Source: an uncultured Ruminococcus sp.
Lineage (GTDB): Bacteria > Bacillota > Clostridia > Oscillospirales > CAG-272
Length of the DNA stretch: 14,093 nt
Assembly: GCA_902797125.1 (NCBI GenBank)
Contig: CADBRS010000205.1
Coordinates: 1 to 14,093 of the forward strand
Direction: 5' to 3'
A program made the position numbers and the translations under genes. The notes under the pieces are model-generated. The model saw only the letters and a list, made by a program, of their open reading frames with translations. It searched no databases and was not told where the DNA came from. The stretch's first letter is position 1, and the number at the start of each line of letters is the position of its first letter. This document shows positions 1 through 8,265 of the stretch, piece after piece.

Positions 1-29
1 CCCGCATCTGCAGAGTCCCATTTTGGGGT

Positions 30-3000
30 TTACGGTTCCATCGTTTGATCGGAAGGAATACCCAGGAATGTGTGGAGCATCTGAATCTGTTCTTCAGAAT
101 AATTGCCCTGAGCTTCAGCCTCATACAGAGCCTGAATATCGTTATCAGTCAGTGCTGCGCCCAGTCCCAAAGGATCTTCGATGACCTCGCCGTCTTCCCC
201 TGTGATACTGTCTTGCATGGTTTGCGAAACGATCGTAGAGTCAAAGACATTCGAAAGGAAATCATCCGCTGTCATACCGGATTTACTGTCTTCACCGAAC
301 ATCTCGTTTGAATCGCTGTCCGAGGTTGACAGAGAGACCGACATCAGCGCGTTGATCGATTCAGACTCTCTTTGGATCTCCTCATCAGTCAAACCATTCT
401 CTTTCGCGTCGGCGAAATTGTTCATAAGGTTGCTGACCACGCTGACAGTTCCTTCCCTATTTTCCTCGGGCACGCCCAGATTAGAAAGCAAATCTGTTGT
501 GGCAATGCTGGACAAAGCCTGAGCAGTGGCAGGGGTCAGATTATCCAACATAACGCGGATGTTCTCTTGAGGATCATCACCCGAAGTGACTGCCATCATC
601 GCGGTCACAACGTCGTACATACTCGGAAGCAATTCTTCGTAAGTCAGATTCTTTGAATGGACTTCGTTGATGATCATGTCGCCCACTGATCTGGTTTCGA
701 CAGGATTCATATCCAATCCGTCCGTGACGGATGATGACTCCAGAAGAGCCAGCAAGAACATGTCCGTTCTGTCGTAGGCATTCCGCGACAAATCGTCCAT
801 TAAGCCGCCAACCAGACGCAAAACTTCTCTCGTGTCCTCCTGTCCTCTGTCCAGGTCCTCGATGGATTTGAGAAGATCTTTCAACCCGCTCACGATGGTT
901 TTGACCATGGCCCTGCTCTCAGATATCTGTTCCGGACTATGTTGCAACTGCCCGATCGTGATCAACACTGAATCCAAAGTCTCCGAAGACTGGAATTGAG
1001 AAAAATACAGGTTGAAATCTTTTTTCTCGTCCTTTGTGTAGCGATCCAGCAAGGACTGACTGATCTTCGAGATCGGTCCACCCAGCAACTGTTCGGCAGT
1101 CACGATCTGGATCTCAAGCTTTACGGGATCCTCCCGTGTCAAAGCATCCAGCATCTCATTCAGCCAGTAAACCCCTGCGCTCCGGTTCGTATCGGTAGTT
1201 TCCAACGCTAACAGTCTGGAGTCTTCATACGACATCGAAACTGTATTCTGACCCACACTGTCTGCAAAATCAGCGAAGAAAGCCTGAAGGTCGGCCACGG
1301 TTACAGAATTGGCGTTGCGGAAATCAATAGCCAAAGCGACAGCCAGCACGTCTCCCATCGTTTCGGTCATTGCAAAACCATAGCGCGGGAAAGTGTCAAG
1401 CACATAGGAACACAGCTGGTTCGTGTAATCATCGGCATTGTGTCCGAATCTGTTGAGGTCCTCAATCCGTGCGGACAGATCCTCCAGCAGGCCGCTGTAA
1501 AGCTCAGCGGCATCAGACGGAATGCCCAATGTGTCTCCGATAAACCGAAGAGCGATGTTTTCGATTTCGACGACCAAAACGGACAGTCTCTGGTTTTGCT
1601 CGATGATGTCAAAAACCTGGTCTATCACATCGTTGCTGGCCATATTGGTCAATATAGTCACCGTTGAGCCTGGATCGTAAAAAACGTCATTGACAACGAG
1701 GACGTAAACGACATCGGCCAGCGTATTGAGATCCTCTCTCAGCGTTTGCGGGGTTGTTTCCCTGAAAGCAGCATAGATTTTTCTGGCAGACGGTTCGATG
1801 TTTTCACCGAGATCCGGCGCCGGGATCGAGGCCTTCTGATCCTGGAAAGTCATTTCAAACGGTTCCCCGTTGGCCCACTTGTCCGTCACTCTTGAAACAA
1901 AATTGGCTACGATCGGTGTCAGAAAACCGCTGTCCGCCACATCATTGACAATATTTTTGAGAGCTAAGGCGTGCTTTTCTTGCAATTTGCCTTCTCCGAC
2001 GTCCATCATAGGCCCGGCATCTTCCAACAGATTACTGATGGTAGATGCTTCTTTCAGTAGTGAGACGGACTCGCCTTCGAACGTATAGGTGGAAACGGAC
2101 TCGAAAATCAGCCCGCCTCCGCAGGCATAAATGGCTCTATGCATGAAGTTGCCCAGATATGCATTCATGCCCTCCACGGCATCATCCAGGAGCGCATTAA
2201 AATCAAAATCCATTCCGATCGGACTGAAATCGGCCAGCTGGATATAGTGTTCTCCTTCATAATCCGCAGTAGCTTCGCCCTCCGGCTGAGACTGAGAGTT
2301 ACTGGCAGTGGATGCGACTTCTTTGGCCATGGCGGTCACGCCGGGCATCACTTCTTCTCCCGCACGTGAATAGCCGACTCTCGGGGAGAACGTGGCAATG
2401 ATCAGAAGAAGTCCGCATACTGCACCCAAAACCATAGCGATAGCTGTGGTCAGGATCGGACGTTCCTTGGGCCCCAAGGGTTTGAATTTTTCATCATCGT
2501 CCTCGCCTGCTTGCTTCTTGAACTCGTCATCCATGTTTTCTTCGGTCAGATGCTTGACCACATCTTCCGATGCAGGATCGTACTCTTCACTGCTTGCAGA
2601 ACCCGGTTCGCCCTCGACATTCTCGGCAGCGGAAACATTCTCCGTAGAGACCATGTTTTCCTGTTTTTTCTCTTCTCTGTTCGCGATTACTTCTTTTTCT
2701 TTTTTCGTGATCAGACGCTCAAAGGGCATTCTGATCAGTTTGGCAAAGAACTGAAGGATGATCCGGTAAAGGAAGAAAAGAATCACAAAAATCAAAGGAC
2801 CGGTGAAGATGGCGACAAACACAGCCAAAAGTTCTGGCGCATTCGGAGCGTTTTCGGCGATCATATTATAGACATCCTGAAGTGACGTCTGAAGCAGATT
2901 GACCAGATTTCCGCCCAAAACCAGACTCAGTATCCTCGTGGTAACAATGGCCAGAATGATACTGACGATCAGCATGAGCAAAGTGCCGATCGTAAAACCC

Positions 3001-3122
3001 AGTCCGTGTTTTCTGGCCCGCATTACCTCGATGAACAAGATGATCAGGCAGGTAATCAAAAGCATGAGCCCGAAAACAAGGCCCCAGTCGATTGACTTAA
3101 TAAAATTCAAAACAGCTTCCAT
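30..3122 (-). CDS. Large membrane-anchored protein with CvpA-like N-terminus (hypothetical, 1030 aa)
   Basis: Function unknown. The start at 3122 is chosen over an in-frame ATG nine codons upstream because GGAGAGG sits six bases before it. Four hydrophobic segments are visible at about residues 13-34, 42-68, 98-126 and 222-246. Between the third and fourth lies a very charged, Glu/Lys/Asp-rich stretch (about 138-220), probably cytoplasmic. After the fourth helix about 780 residues follow, acidic, rich in Ser/Thr/Asp and predicted by eye to be mainly helical, probably outside the membrane. The first two helices joined by a short basic loop (MRARKHG) resemble the CvpA (colicin V production) family, but that family is usually only about 160-230 residues. 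It is the last gene of a three-gene operon, 28 bases after the preceding stop. The ORF is intact and uses codons like its neighbours. The CvpA link is an inference from topology; the large domain is not recognised. Confidence 0.85.
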   Translation of the reverse strand: MEAVLNFIKSIDWGLVFGLMLLITCLIILFIEVMRARKHGLGFTIGTLLMLIVSIILAIVTTRILSLVLGGNLVNLLQTSLQDVYNMIAENAPNAPELLAVFVAIFTGPLIFVILFFLYRIILQFFAKLIRMPFERLITKKEKEVIANREEKKQENMVSTENVSAAENVEGEPGSASSEEYDPASEDVVKHLTEENMDDEFKKQAGEDDDEKFKPLGPKERPILTTAIAMVLGAVCGLLLIIATFSPRVGYSRAGEEVMPGVTAMAKEVASTASNSQSQPEGEATADYEGEHYIQLADFSPIGMDFDFNALLDDAVEGMNAYLGNFMHRAIYACGGGLIFESVSTYTFEGESVSLLKEASTISNLLEDAGPMMDVGEGKLQEKHALALKNIVNDVADSGFLTPIVANFVSRVTDKWANGEPFEMTFQDQKASIPAPDLGENIEPSARKIYAAFRETTPQTLREDLNTLADVVYVLVVNDVFYDPGSTVTILTNMASNDVIDQVFDIIEQNQRLSVLVVEIENIALRFIGDTLGIPSDAAELYSGLLEDLSARIEDLNRFGHNADDYTNQLCSYVLDTFPRYGFAMTETMGDVLAVALAIDFRNANSVTVADLQAFFADFADSVGQNTVSMSYEDSRLLALETTDTNRSAGVYWLNEMLDALTREDPVKLEIQIVTAEQLLGGPISKISQSLLDRYTKDEKKDFNLYFSQFQSSETLDSVLITIGQLQHSPEQISESRAMVKTIVSGLKDLLKSIEDLDRGQEDTREVLRLVGGLMDDLSRNAYDRTDMFLLALLESSSVTDGLDMNPVETRSVGDMIINEVHSKNLTYEELLPSMYDVVTAMMAVTSGDDPQENIRVMLDNLTPATAQALSSIATTDLLSNLGVPEENREGTVSVVSNLMNNFADAKENGLTDEEIQRESESINALMSVSLSTSDSDSNEMFGEDSKSGMTADDFLSNVFDSTIVSQTMQDSITGEDGEVIEDPLGLGAALTDNDIQALYEAEAQGNYSEEQIQMLHTFLGIPSDQTMEP

Positions 3123-3150
3123 GTGATTCCTCTCCGGTTTTTCCGGCACA

Positions 3151-4107
3151 TTATGATTGAAAACAATCAGTCAGTTGATAGTTGCTCATTCCTAATGAAA
3201 TGAGATCAGAAAGTTCTTCCTCCATGTTTTCGGACAGAAGGATTCGCATCCCGCACGAAACGATCGTTTGGTAATTGGTTTTGTAAACTTGATAGGCACT
3301 GTTGGGGTTCGGAGTCAGCACAAAACTGTCTTCTCCGTTCTGAACATATTGCTCCTTGGGACCGGAACAATCGTTCAGATCGAGCAACATGAAATCTGAA
3401 ACCGAATACAGATTCAACAGATCCGTTGCGTTGTTTTGCAGAGCATCATACGGACAAGTCAGTCCGATGGCTGTATCGTTCGCCTTGTCGATGATTTCTT
3501 CAAGAACCCGTTTCGAGTCGGACACACCGTCCGCATCAAAAGGCAGTCCGAGCAGGATCAATTCATCCGGATGGGCGGAAATCAACTCCCAGATCAGCGA
3601 TTTTTCGAAACTTTCGACACTCTTCCTTGTGTTTTCATCCTGAATGCCGAAGCAGGAAAAATAAAAGCAAAAAGACATTCGGACTCCGCTCGCGTGTGCG
3701 GCGTCGACCAACTCGGAGGGCCTGAAACCGGTTTCATCATCCTGCAAGCCCAAAGAACGGGCCACATCCGAGCGAAACAGGATGGTACCCTGCCCGTTTT
3801 TCACAGTGACGGACAGCGTGCTCCCTTCTTCAATATTTTGAAAAGGGACGGTTGCAGGATAGCAAAGTGCCTGAACCTCCGGAACTCTGAGATTCCTTTC
3901 AGGGCGTTCATCCCCGGGTTGCGTCTCAGCTACCGGAATCTGTTCACTTTTTTTCCCGAGTAGCGTTCCGGTGATCACGGCGATCACAACAGACAGGATC
4001 AAAACGGATGAAATAATGATGACCGACCGGATCACGAGAGGATCCATGCGTTTTTTCGGCTTGTCGGATCGGTTTGAAAAATACAGGTTTTTGCTTCTTT
4101 TCTTCAT
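3151..4107 (-). CDS. Single-pass membrane protein with probable alpha/beta (TIM-barrel-like) ectodomain, hypothetical
   Basis: Not firmly recognised. The 318-residue product has a basic N-terminus (KKRSKN, KPKKR), one transmembrane segment at about 24-50 and an outside domain of about 265 residues. That domain alternates short hydrophobic strands and helices (for example MSFCFYF near 144-150, LILLGLPFDADG near 184-195, FMLLDLND near 238-245), in the way seen in glycoside-hydrolase-like TIM barrels of the DUF4015 type. No catalytic acid pair can be assigned with confidence. The ATG overlaps the stop of the upstream lipoprotein gene as ATGA, so translation is probably coupled. Position between a foldase and a giant envelope protein suggests a role at the cell surface, which is inference only. 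Confidence 0.8.
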   Translation of the reverse strand: MKKRSKNLYFSNRSDKPKKRMDPLVIRSVIIISSVLILSVVIAVITGTLLGKKSEQIPVAETQPGDERPERNLRVPEVQALCYPATVPFQNIEEGSTLSVTVKNGQGTILFRSDVARSLGLQDDETGFRPSELVDAAHASGVRMSFCFYFSCFGIQDENTRKSVESFEKSLIWELISAHPDELILLGLPFDADGVSDSKRVLEEIIDKANDTAIGLTCPYDALQNNATDLLNLYSVSDFMLLDLNDCSGPKEQYVQNGEDSFVLTPNPNSAYQVYKTNYQTIVSCGMRILLSENMEEELSDLISLGMSNYQLTDCFQS

Positions 4108-5114
4108 TTCAAAGCGACCAGATCGATGGACTTTCCGTATTCGTTGAGTTCCACGGAAAGGTCTGCTTTGACTGCATCCAATATTTCCTGCATGGCCTGA
4201 TACTGGTATTGAGCCAAGAGCGACTTGATATTGGTCGAAGCATATTCAGAAGTCATGGGCTGCCTGATAATGACATAGAAGCCGTCCCCGGTCTCGATGA
4301 CAGGGCTCACTTCCCCGACTGCCAAAGCAAATGCGGCATTTTCATATTTGGCATCCATTTCGCCTCTCGTAAAACAGTAGGGCTTTGTTTCATAAACGTC
4401 TTCGTTGTAAGTGCCTCCGACCATCTCACTGACCGTCTTTTGCCCGCTGACCAGCAGATCCCGGGCTTCTTCCGCCCGATTCCGGTTCGCTTCGATATCT
4501 TCGCCGGGATCATTCTTGACATAAATATGGTAAGTCAGAATGAAACCGCCGTCCATGACGAAATCGTAAAACTCGCTCAAAGACTCTTCGCTGACGGACG
4601 AATACTTGATGATGCCCAAGTCATCGGCATATGTATAGATCAGTTGCGTTTCGAGGGCGTCGCAACCTAAAACGAACTTGTAATAATGTTCGGTCATGTA
4701 GTTTTCGGCAAGAAAACTCTTATAGTCGTAACCGGCCTGTTCGATTTCCTGCTTGTAGCTCTTCAATCTGGACTCAACAAGTTTGGAAACGTCTGAGTCC
4801 TTCAGTGAAAACCCGGCTTCCTCAGCCAGACTTAAAACGGCATAATTGACAGTCAGGTTTTTCAACACATACTGAGTCAGTTCATCTCTGTACTGCTCCG
4901 CTTTTTGGGGGTCGCTCCAGATATCCGAGCCGTATTCGGACTGCATCATGTACTTGTATTGCATCGTGACAAAACGATACTCATCCTCGTAAACGTCGAA
5001 CCCGGCACAAGTACCTACAGATTTGTAGTTTTCACCGCATGAAGACAGGAGCAAACTCATCGTAAGCGTCACGGCAAGTATGAAAAAAGCAAGAAATCTT
5101 CTCCAGCGGGCCAT
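4104..5114 (-). CDS. PrsA/SurA-like peptidyl-prolyl isomerase lipoprotein (foldase)
   Basis: Probable extracytoplasmic foldase. The start at 5114 is chosen because AAGGAGAT lies five bases upstream; a longer frame to 5210 would start almost at the predicted transcription start with no ribosome site. The 336-residue product has a lipoprotein signal (Arg-rich start, hydrophobic 8-23, lipobox L-S-S-C with Cys26). A helical SurA/PrsA-type N-domain follows at about 40-180. A divergent parvulin-type rotamase domain lies at about 191-285, with the typical late segment (AFALAVGEVSPVIETGDGFYVI, about residues 261-282, broken here only as a description) marking the family. A helical C-terminus ends the chain. 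Family knowledge: PrsA lipoproteins help exported proteins fold at the membrane-wall interface. It is first in the operon, so the two membrane proteins downstream may be clients or partners. The catalytic core is diverged, so isomerase activity is uncertain. Confidence 0.85.
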   Translation of the reverse strand: MARWRRFLAFFILAVTLTMSLLLSSCGENYKSVGTCAGFDVYEDEYRFVTMQYKYMMQSEYGSDIWSDPQKAEQYRDELTQYVLKNLTVNYAVLSLAEEAGFSLKDSDVSKLVESRLKSYKQEIEQAGYDYKSFLAENYMTEHYYKFVLGCDALETQLIYTYADDLGIIKYSSVSEESLSEFYDFVMDGGFILTYHIYVKNDPGEDIEANRNRAEEARDLLVSGQKTVSEMVGGTYNEDVYETKPYCFTRGEMDAKYENAAFALAVGEVSPVIETGDGFYVIIRQPMTSEYASTNIKSLLAQYQYQAMQEILDAVKADLSVELNEYGKSIDLVALK

Positions 5115-5218
5115 CTTAAATCTCCTTCTGAGATGGAAAGCGGTGTCTCTGTCATCAGGCAGATACCACATCAAATTCTGTTCACGGCACGCGCACGTAG
5201 GCATACCCATACATAATA

Positions 5219-5247
5219 ATTATACACGAAAACAATACCTGGGTCAA
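5219..5247 (-). promoter_or_regulatory. Sigma-A promoter for the foldase operon
   Basis: Read on the minus strand: -35 TTGACC (5247-5242), a 17-base spacer, and -10 TATAAT (5224-5219). Transcription should begin near 5212, giving a leader of about 98 bases before the ATG at 5114. It is divergent to the hprK promoter about 40 bases away. Confidence 0.8.
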
Positions 5248-5283
5248 TATTATGGAAAAAAACTGTCTTTTTCGCGGAAAAAA

Positions 5284-5292
5284 TGGTATAAT
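5284..5292 (+). promoter_or_regulatory. Extended -10 promoter for hprK
   Basis: TGG-TATAAT at 5284-5292 is a perfect -10 with the TGn extension. No good -35 is present at the right spacing (TGTCTT at 5264-5269 is poor), which is acceptable for extended -10 promoters. Start expected near 5299, about 30 bases before the hprK ATG. Confidence 0.7.
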
Positions 5293-5327
5293 AGGGTCAG
5301 AAACTTACGTGGCAGGAGTTTTGTTTC

Positions 5328-6272
5328 ATGGAAGAATATACAGTCAAACTCTCCAAAATCGTTACCGATTTCAATTTTGAGATCCTGAATAAACCTGACG
5401 ATTTTGATTCCATTCTGATCAGTACTCCGGAAGTCAGCAGACCCGGTTTGGCATTGGCAGGCTATTTCACTTTATTTGAAAAAAAGCGCATCCAGTTACT
5501 GGGCAATGCGGAATGCAGATATCTTGAAAGTCTGGAACCTGACGCACGTCTGTCGACATTCAAAAACTTTTTCAAGGCGCATCCGGTAGCGGTCCTGATC
5601 ACAGCCGGCAACAGTGCTTTCAAAGAAATGGTCAAATGCGCCAAATCAGAAGGCGTGACCCTGCTGAGGACCCAGGAAAAGACCAGTGACGTCATGGCGT
5701 TGCTGATCACTTCTCTCAACAATCATCTGGCACCCCGCATCACGCGTCACGGCGTTCTCGTCGACGTGTACGGCGAAGGTCTGCTGCTCCTCGGTGACAG
5801 CGGCGTCGGTAAAAGTGAGACGGCCATCGAACTGGTCAAGAGAGGTCACAGACTGATCGCAGACGACGCAGTCGAGATCCGGCGCGTCGCTTCCGGTCAG
5901 CTGATCGGTAATGCTCCGGAGATCATCCGCCACTACGTCGAACTTCGTGGCATCGGCATCGTCGACGTCAGAAGGCTTTTCGGTATGGGCGCAGTCAAAG
6001 ATGAAGGTCAGATAGACGTGGTCATCCATCTGGAACAGTGGGCCGAAGGAAAAATGTACGACCGTCTCGGTCTGGATGAGAATCATGTCAACATTCTGGG
6101 TGTCGATCTTCCTTCCATCACGATTCCCGTCAAACCCGGACGCAACCTGGCGATCATATTGGAGATCGCCGCCATGAACAACCGTCAGAAGAAAATGGGA
6201 TACAACACCGCAGAAGAGTTCAACAGGCGGCTGATGGAGCAGATGGGCTTACCGACTGATTCGATCTCATAA
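5328..6272 (+). CDS. hprK: HPr kinase/phosphorylase
   Basis: Bifunctional enzyme that phosphorylates and dephosphorylates the regulatory serine of HPr (and of Crh where present), the central switch of carbon catabolite control in Gram-positive bacteria; cytoplasmic, hexameric in the family. The 314-residue length is normal. Seen in the sequence: N-terminal domain 1-130; catalytic His141 in RHGVLVDVYG; P-loop GDSGVGKS at 156-163; DD at 179-180 in LIADDAVEIRR; the family signature with VELRGIGIVDVRRLFG at 204-219; and the conserved C-terminal IPVKPGRNLA at 266-275. AGGAG lies nine bases before the ATG, and an extended -10 promoter lies just upstream. The gene stands alone, without the lgt or other partners seen in bacilli. 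No separate terminator follows; the T-box terminator downstream is the first one met. Assignment is secure. Confidence 0.97.
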   Translation: MEEYTVKLSKIVTDFNFEILNKPDDFDSILISTPEVSRPGLALAGYFTLFEKKRIQLLGNAECRYLESLEPDARLSTFKNFFKAHPVAVLITAGNSAFKEMVKCAKSEGVTLLRTQEKTSDVMALLITSLNNHLAPRITRHGVLVDVYGEGLLLLGDSGVGKSETAIELVKRGHRLIADDAVEIRRVASGQLIGNAPEIIRHYVELRGIGIVDVRRLFGMGAVKDEGQIDVVIHLEQWAEGKMYDRLGLDENHVNILGVDLPSITIPVKPGRNLAIILEIAAMNNRQKKMGYNTAEEFNRRLMEQMGLPTDSIS

Positions 6273-6278
6273 TTTTTC

Positions 6279-6307
6279 TTGACAAGCCGTCTGCATGGTG
6301 GTAGAAT
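6279..6307 (+). promoter_or_regulatory. Sigma-A promoter for the T-box/CoA ligase transcript
   Basis: TTGACA at 6279-6284, a 17-base spacer and TAGAAT at 6302-6307, only seven bases after the hprK stop. Transcription should begin near 6314, exactly at the front of the T-box leader, so the CoA ligase can be expressed independently of hprK. Confidence 0.85.
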
Positions 6308-6313
6308 ACCCTC

Positions 6314-6564
6314 AAAGCAAAGACAAAGCAGAAGTAGTGACTCATGGGCTTTCAGAGACATGCTGGCAGGTGAAAAGCACGAACCCGGAATCATGAAATA
6401 CAGCTTTCAGCTGCATATTGTAAACACCCTCAAAGAGTGAAAAATATGCCGGTGCCCCCGTTATCCGCAGGCCCATTCGGACCATGAGACCGCTTGATGC
6501 GGTAAAACGAGGTGGTACCGCGTTTCAAAAACGCCCTCTGCGCTGACCGGCGCAGAGTTTTTTT
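6314..6564 (+). promoter_or_regulatory. T-box riboswitch leader, tyrosine specifier (UAC)
   Basis: A transcription-attenuating leader that reads the charging state of a tRNA. Stem I: AAAGC 6325-6329 pairs with GCTTT 6403-6407; the specifier loop has AGTA at 6333-6336 and GAA at 6395-6397; GTGACTC 6337-6343 pairs with GAATCAT 6388-6394 with one C-A mismatch. The AG bulge AGAGA is at 6354-6358 and the distal loop (GGCAGGTGAAA) at 6364-6374. By the usual spacing GAA-N-codon-purine, the specifier is TAC at 6399-6401, a tyrosine codon. A stem II-like hairpin GCATATT/AATATGC follows (about 6413-6449), then stem III ACCGC/GCGGT at 6489-6503. Antiterminator: GAGG 6509-6512 with CCTC 6535-6538, bulge TGGTACC 6513-6519, GCGTTT 6520-6525 with AAACGC 6529-6534. 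The bulge base U6516 pairs with discriminator A, as expected for tRNA-Tyr. Element identity is near certain; the specifier call is strong. Confidence 0.95.
6536..6564 (+). terminator. T-box intrinsic terminator
   Basis: CTCTGCGC 6536-6543 pairs with GCGCAGAG 6550-6557 around loop TGACCG, followed by seven T. The 5' arm shares CTC (6536-6538) with the antiterminator, so the two structures exclude each other. It is also the first terminator after hprK. Confidence 0.93.
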
Positions 6565-6576
6565 ATGGAGGAACTT

Positions 6577-8211
6577 ATGCCCATTACATCTTTTTTGGAA
6601 CATAATGCGCGCTTTTTCCCGGACGAAGTGGCTTTGGTGGAGATCAATCCCGCCCAAAGACCTGCCGATGAGACATCCTGGCGTGAATTCAATTTGATCG
6701 AAGCAGCATCAACCGTCAAATACCGCCGTGAGATCACCTGGCTGGATTTTGACAGACAATCCAACCGTGTGGCCAATCTTTTGTTGACCCGTGGCGTCCG
6801 GAAAGGAGACAAGATCGGCATCTTGCTGATGAACTGCCTGGAATGGTTGCCCATTTATTTCGGTATCCTCAAAGCAGGCGCTATCGCAGTTCCGATGAAC
6901 TACCGTTTTTCCGGAGACGAGATCCTTTATTGCACGGATCTGGCGGACGTTTCCATCCTGTTCTTCGGACCGGAGTTTACGGAGCGAGTCACTTCCGTCA
7001 AGAAGCATATGAAAAAGATCAAGGATTACTTCTTTGTAGGTCCGGATGTCCCTCCGTACGCCATGAACTACGAGAAGATGACCCACTACTGTTCCCTGTT
7101 TGCTCCTCCCATCTATGTCACAGACGACGATGATGCTGCCATCTATTTTTCGTCCGGAACAACCGGTTTCCCGAAGGCGATCCTTCACGCCCATCATTCC
7201 CTGATGAGAGCCGCGATCACAGAGCAAAAGCATCATGAACAGACCCATGACGATGTGTTCCTTTGCATACCGCCTCTCTATCATACAGGTGCAAAAATGC
7301 ACTGGTTCGGGTCGCTGGTATCCTCTTCCAAAGCCGTTCTTCTGAGAGGCGTCAAACCCGAGTGGATCCTCCGTGCCGTTTCGGAAGAACATGTTTCTAT
7401 CGTATGGCTTCTGGTCCCGTGGGCTCAGGACATTCTGGATGCACTGGACAGAGGAGAACTGGCACTTGAGCAGTACCAGTTAGAACAGTGGAGACTGATG
7501 CACATCGGTGCGCAGCCCGTTCCGCCTTCCCTGATCCGCCGCTGGAAAAAGGTATTCCCCAATCACTGCTACGACACGAACTACGGTCTCAGTGAATCGA
7601 TCGGACCGGGATGTGTCCATCTGGGCATGGAAAACATCCGTAAAGTCGGCGCCATCGGCATTCCCGGATACGGATGGGAAACCAAGATCGTCGATTCAGA
7701 TTTCAATGAAGTTCCCCAGGGCTCAGTCGGAGAACTCGCCGTCAAAGGGGACGGCGTCATGAAATGCTATTACAAGAACCCTGAAGCGACAGCTGAAGTG
7801 ATGCGCGGTGAATGGCTGCTGACCGGCGATATGGCCAAGATGGACAAAGACGGTTTCATTTACTTGGTCGACCGCAAGAAAGACGTCATCATCACTGGCG
7901 GAGAAAACCTGTACCCCGTGCAGATCGAGGACTTTATTCGCGGTTATGACAAGGTCAAAGACTGTGCCGTCATCGGGCTGCCCGATACCCGGTTGGGTGA
8001 GATCGCAGCCGCGATCATCGAGATCAAGGAAGGTGTGGAATGCACCAAAGATGAGATCGAAAAATTCTGCCTGGGCATGCCCAGATACAAACGCCCCCGC
8101 AAGATCATCTTCGCTCCCGTTCCCCGTAATGCTACGGGTAAGATCGAAAAACCCGCGCTGCGCCAGCAATATTGCGGCGTCAGACTGGTGGAAGCCGAGA
8201 CGACCAGATAG
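6577..8211 (+). CDS. Class I adenylate-forming acyl/aryl-CoA ligase (AMP-binding), T-box controlled
   Basis: Expected to activate a carboxylic acid with ATP to an acyl-adenylate and then form the CoA thioester. Start at 6577 is preferred over ATG 6565 because GGAGG (6567-6571) lies five bases before it, while 6565 abuts the terminator T-run. The 544 residues show the complete ANL-family set: phosphate loop SSGTTGFPK at 192-200, YGLSE at 336-340, TGD at 416-418, hinge region DRKKD at 432-436, GGENLYP at 441-447, and the catalytic lysine K522 in NATGKIEKPALR. Length fits fatty acyl-CoA, 4-coumarate-CoA and related ligases; the substrate cannot be read from sequence. It is a single-gene unit behind a tyrosine T-box, which suggests induction when tRNA-Tyr is uncharged, and hence perhaps an aromatic acid substrate (inference). 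No carrier-protein or condensation domain is attached. Confidence 0.93.
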   Translation: MPITSFLEHNARFFPDEVALVEINPAQRPADETSWREFNLIEAASTVKYRREITWLDFDRQSNRVANLLLTRGVRKGDKIGILLMNCLEWLPIYFGILKAGAIAVPMNYRFSGDEILYCTDLADVSILFFGPEFTERVTSVKKHMKKIKDYFFVGPDVPPYAMNYEKMTHYCSLFAPPIYVTDDDDAAIYFSSGTTGFPKAILHAHHSLMRAAITEQKHHEQTHDDVFLCIPPLYHTGAKMHWFGSLVSSSKAVLLRGVKPEWILRAVSEEHVSIVWLLVPWAQDILDALDRGELALEQYQLEQWRLMHIGAQPVPPSLIRRWKKVFPNHCYDTNYGLSESIGPGCVHLGMENIRKVGAIGIPGYGWETKIVDSDFNEVPQGSVGELAVKGDGVMKCYYKNPEATAEVMRGEWLLTGDMAKMDKDGFIYLVDRKKDVIITGGENLYPVQIEDFIRGYDKVKDCAVIGLPDTRLGEIAAAIIEIKEGVECTKDEIEKFCLGMPRYKRPRKIIFAPVPRNATGKIEKPALRQQYCGVRLVEAETTR

Positions 8212-8214
8212 AAG

Positions 8215-8250
8215 AAAAAAGCAGCAAGTCATGACGATTTGCTGCTTTTC
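8215..8250. terminator. Bidirectional terminator between convergent genes
   Basis: AAAAGCAGCAA (8217-8227) pairs with TTGCTGCTTTT (8239-8249). It has a T-run on the plus side and, read on the minus strand, at least six T (8220-8215), so it can end both the CoA ligase transcript and the small minus-strand gene whose stop is at 8266. Confidence 0.85.
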
Positions 8251-8265
8251 CGTTATATGATGCTG

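Noticed and set aside
3123..3149. Upstream start at 3149 for the 1030-residue protein
   Set aside because: GGAGAGG lies inside this stretch at the proper distance for the ATG at 3122.
3436..3963. Plus-strand frame of 175 codons opposite the 318-residue membrane protein
   Set aside because: No promoter or ribosome site, and its sequence looks like a reverse-strand shadow of the coupled minus-strand operon gene.
5115..5210. Longer N-terminus of the foldase starting at 5210
   Set aside because: It would be almost leaderless relative to the predicted start near 5212 and would put 32 residues before the lipoprotein signal; the ATG at 5114 has an excellent ribosome site.
6565..6576. ATG at 6565 as start of the CoA ligase
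   Set aside because: It abuts the terminator T-run and overlaps the ribosome site GGAGG, which correctly serves the ATG at 6577.
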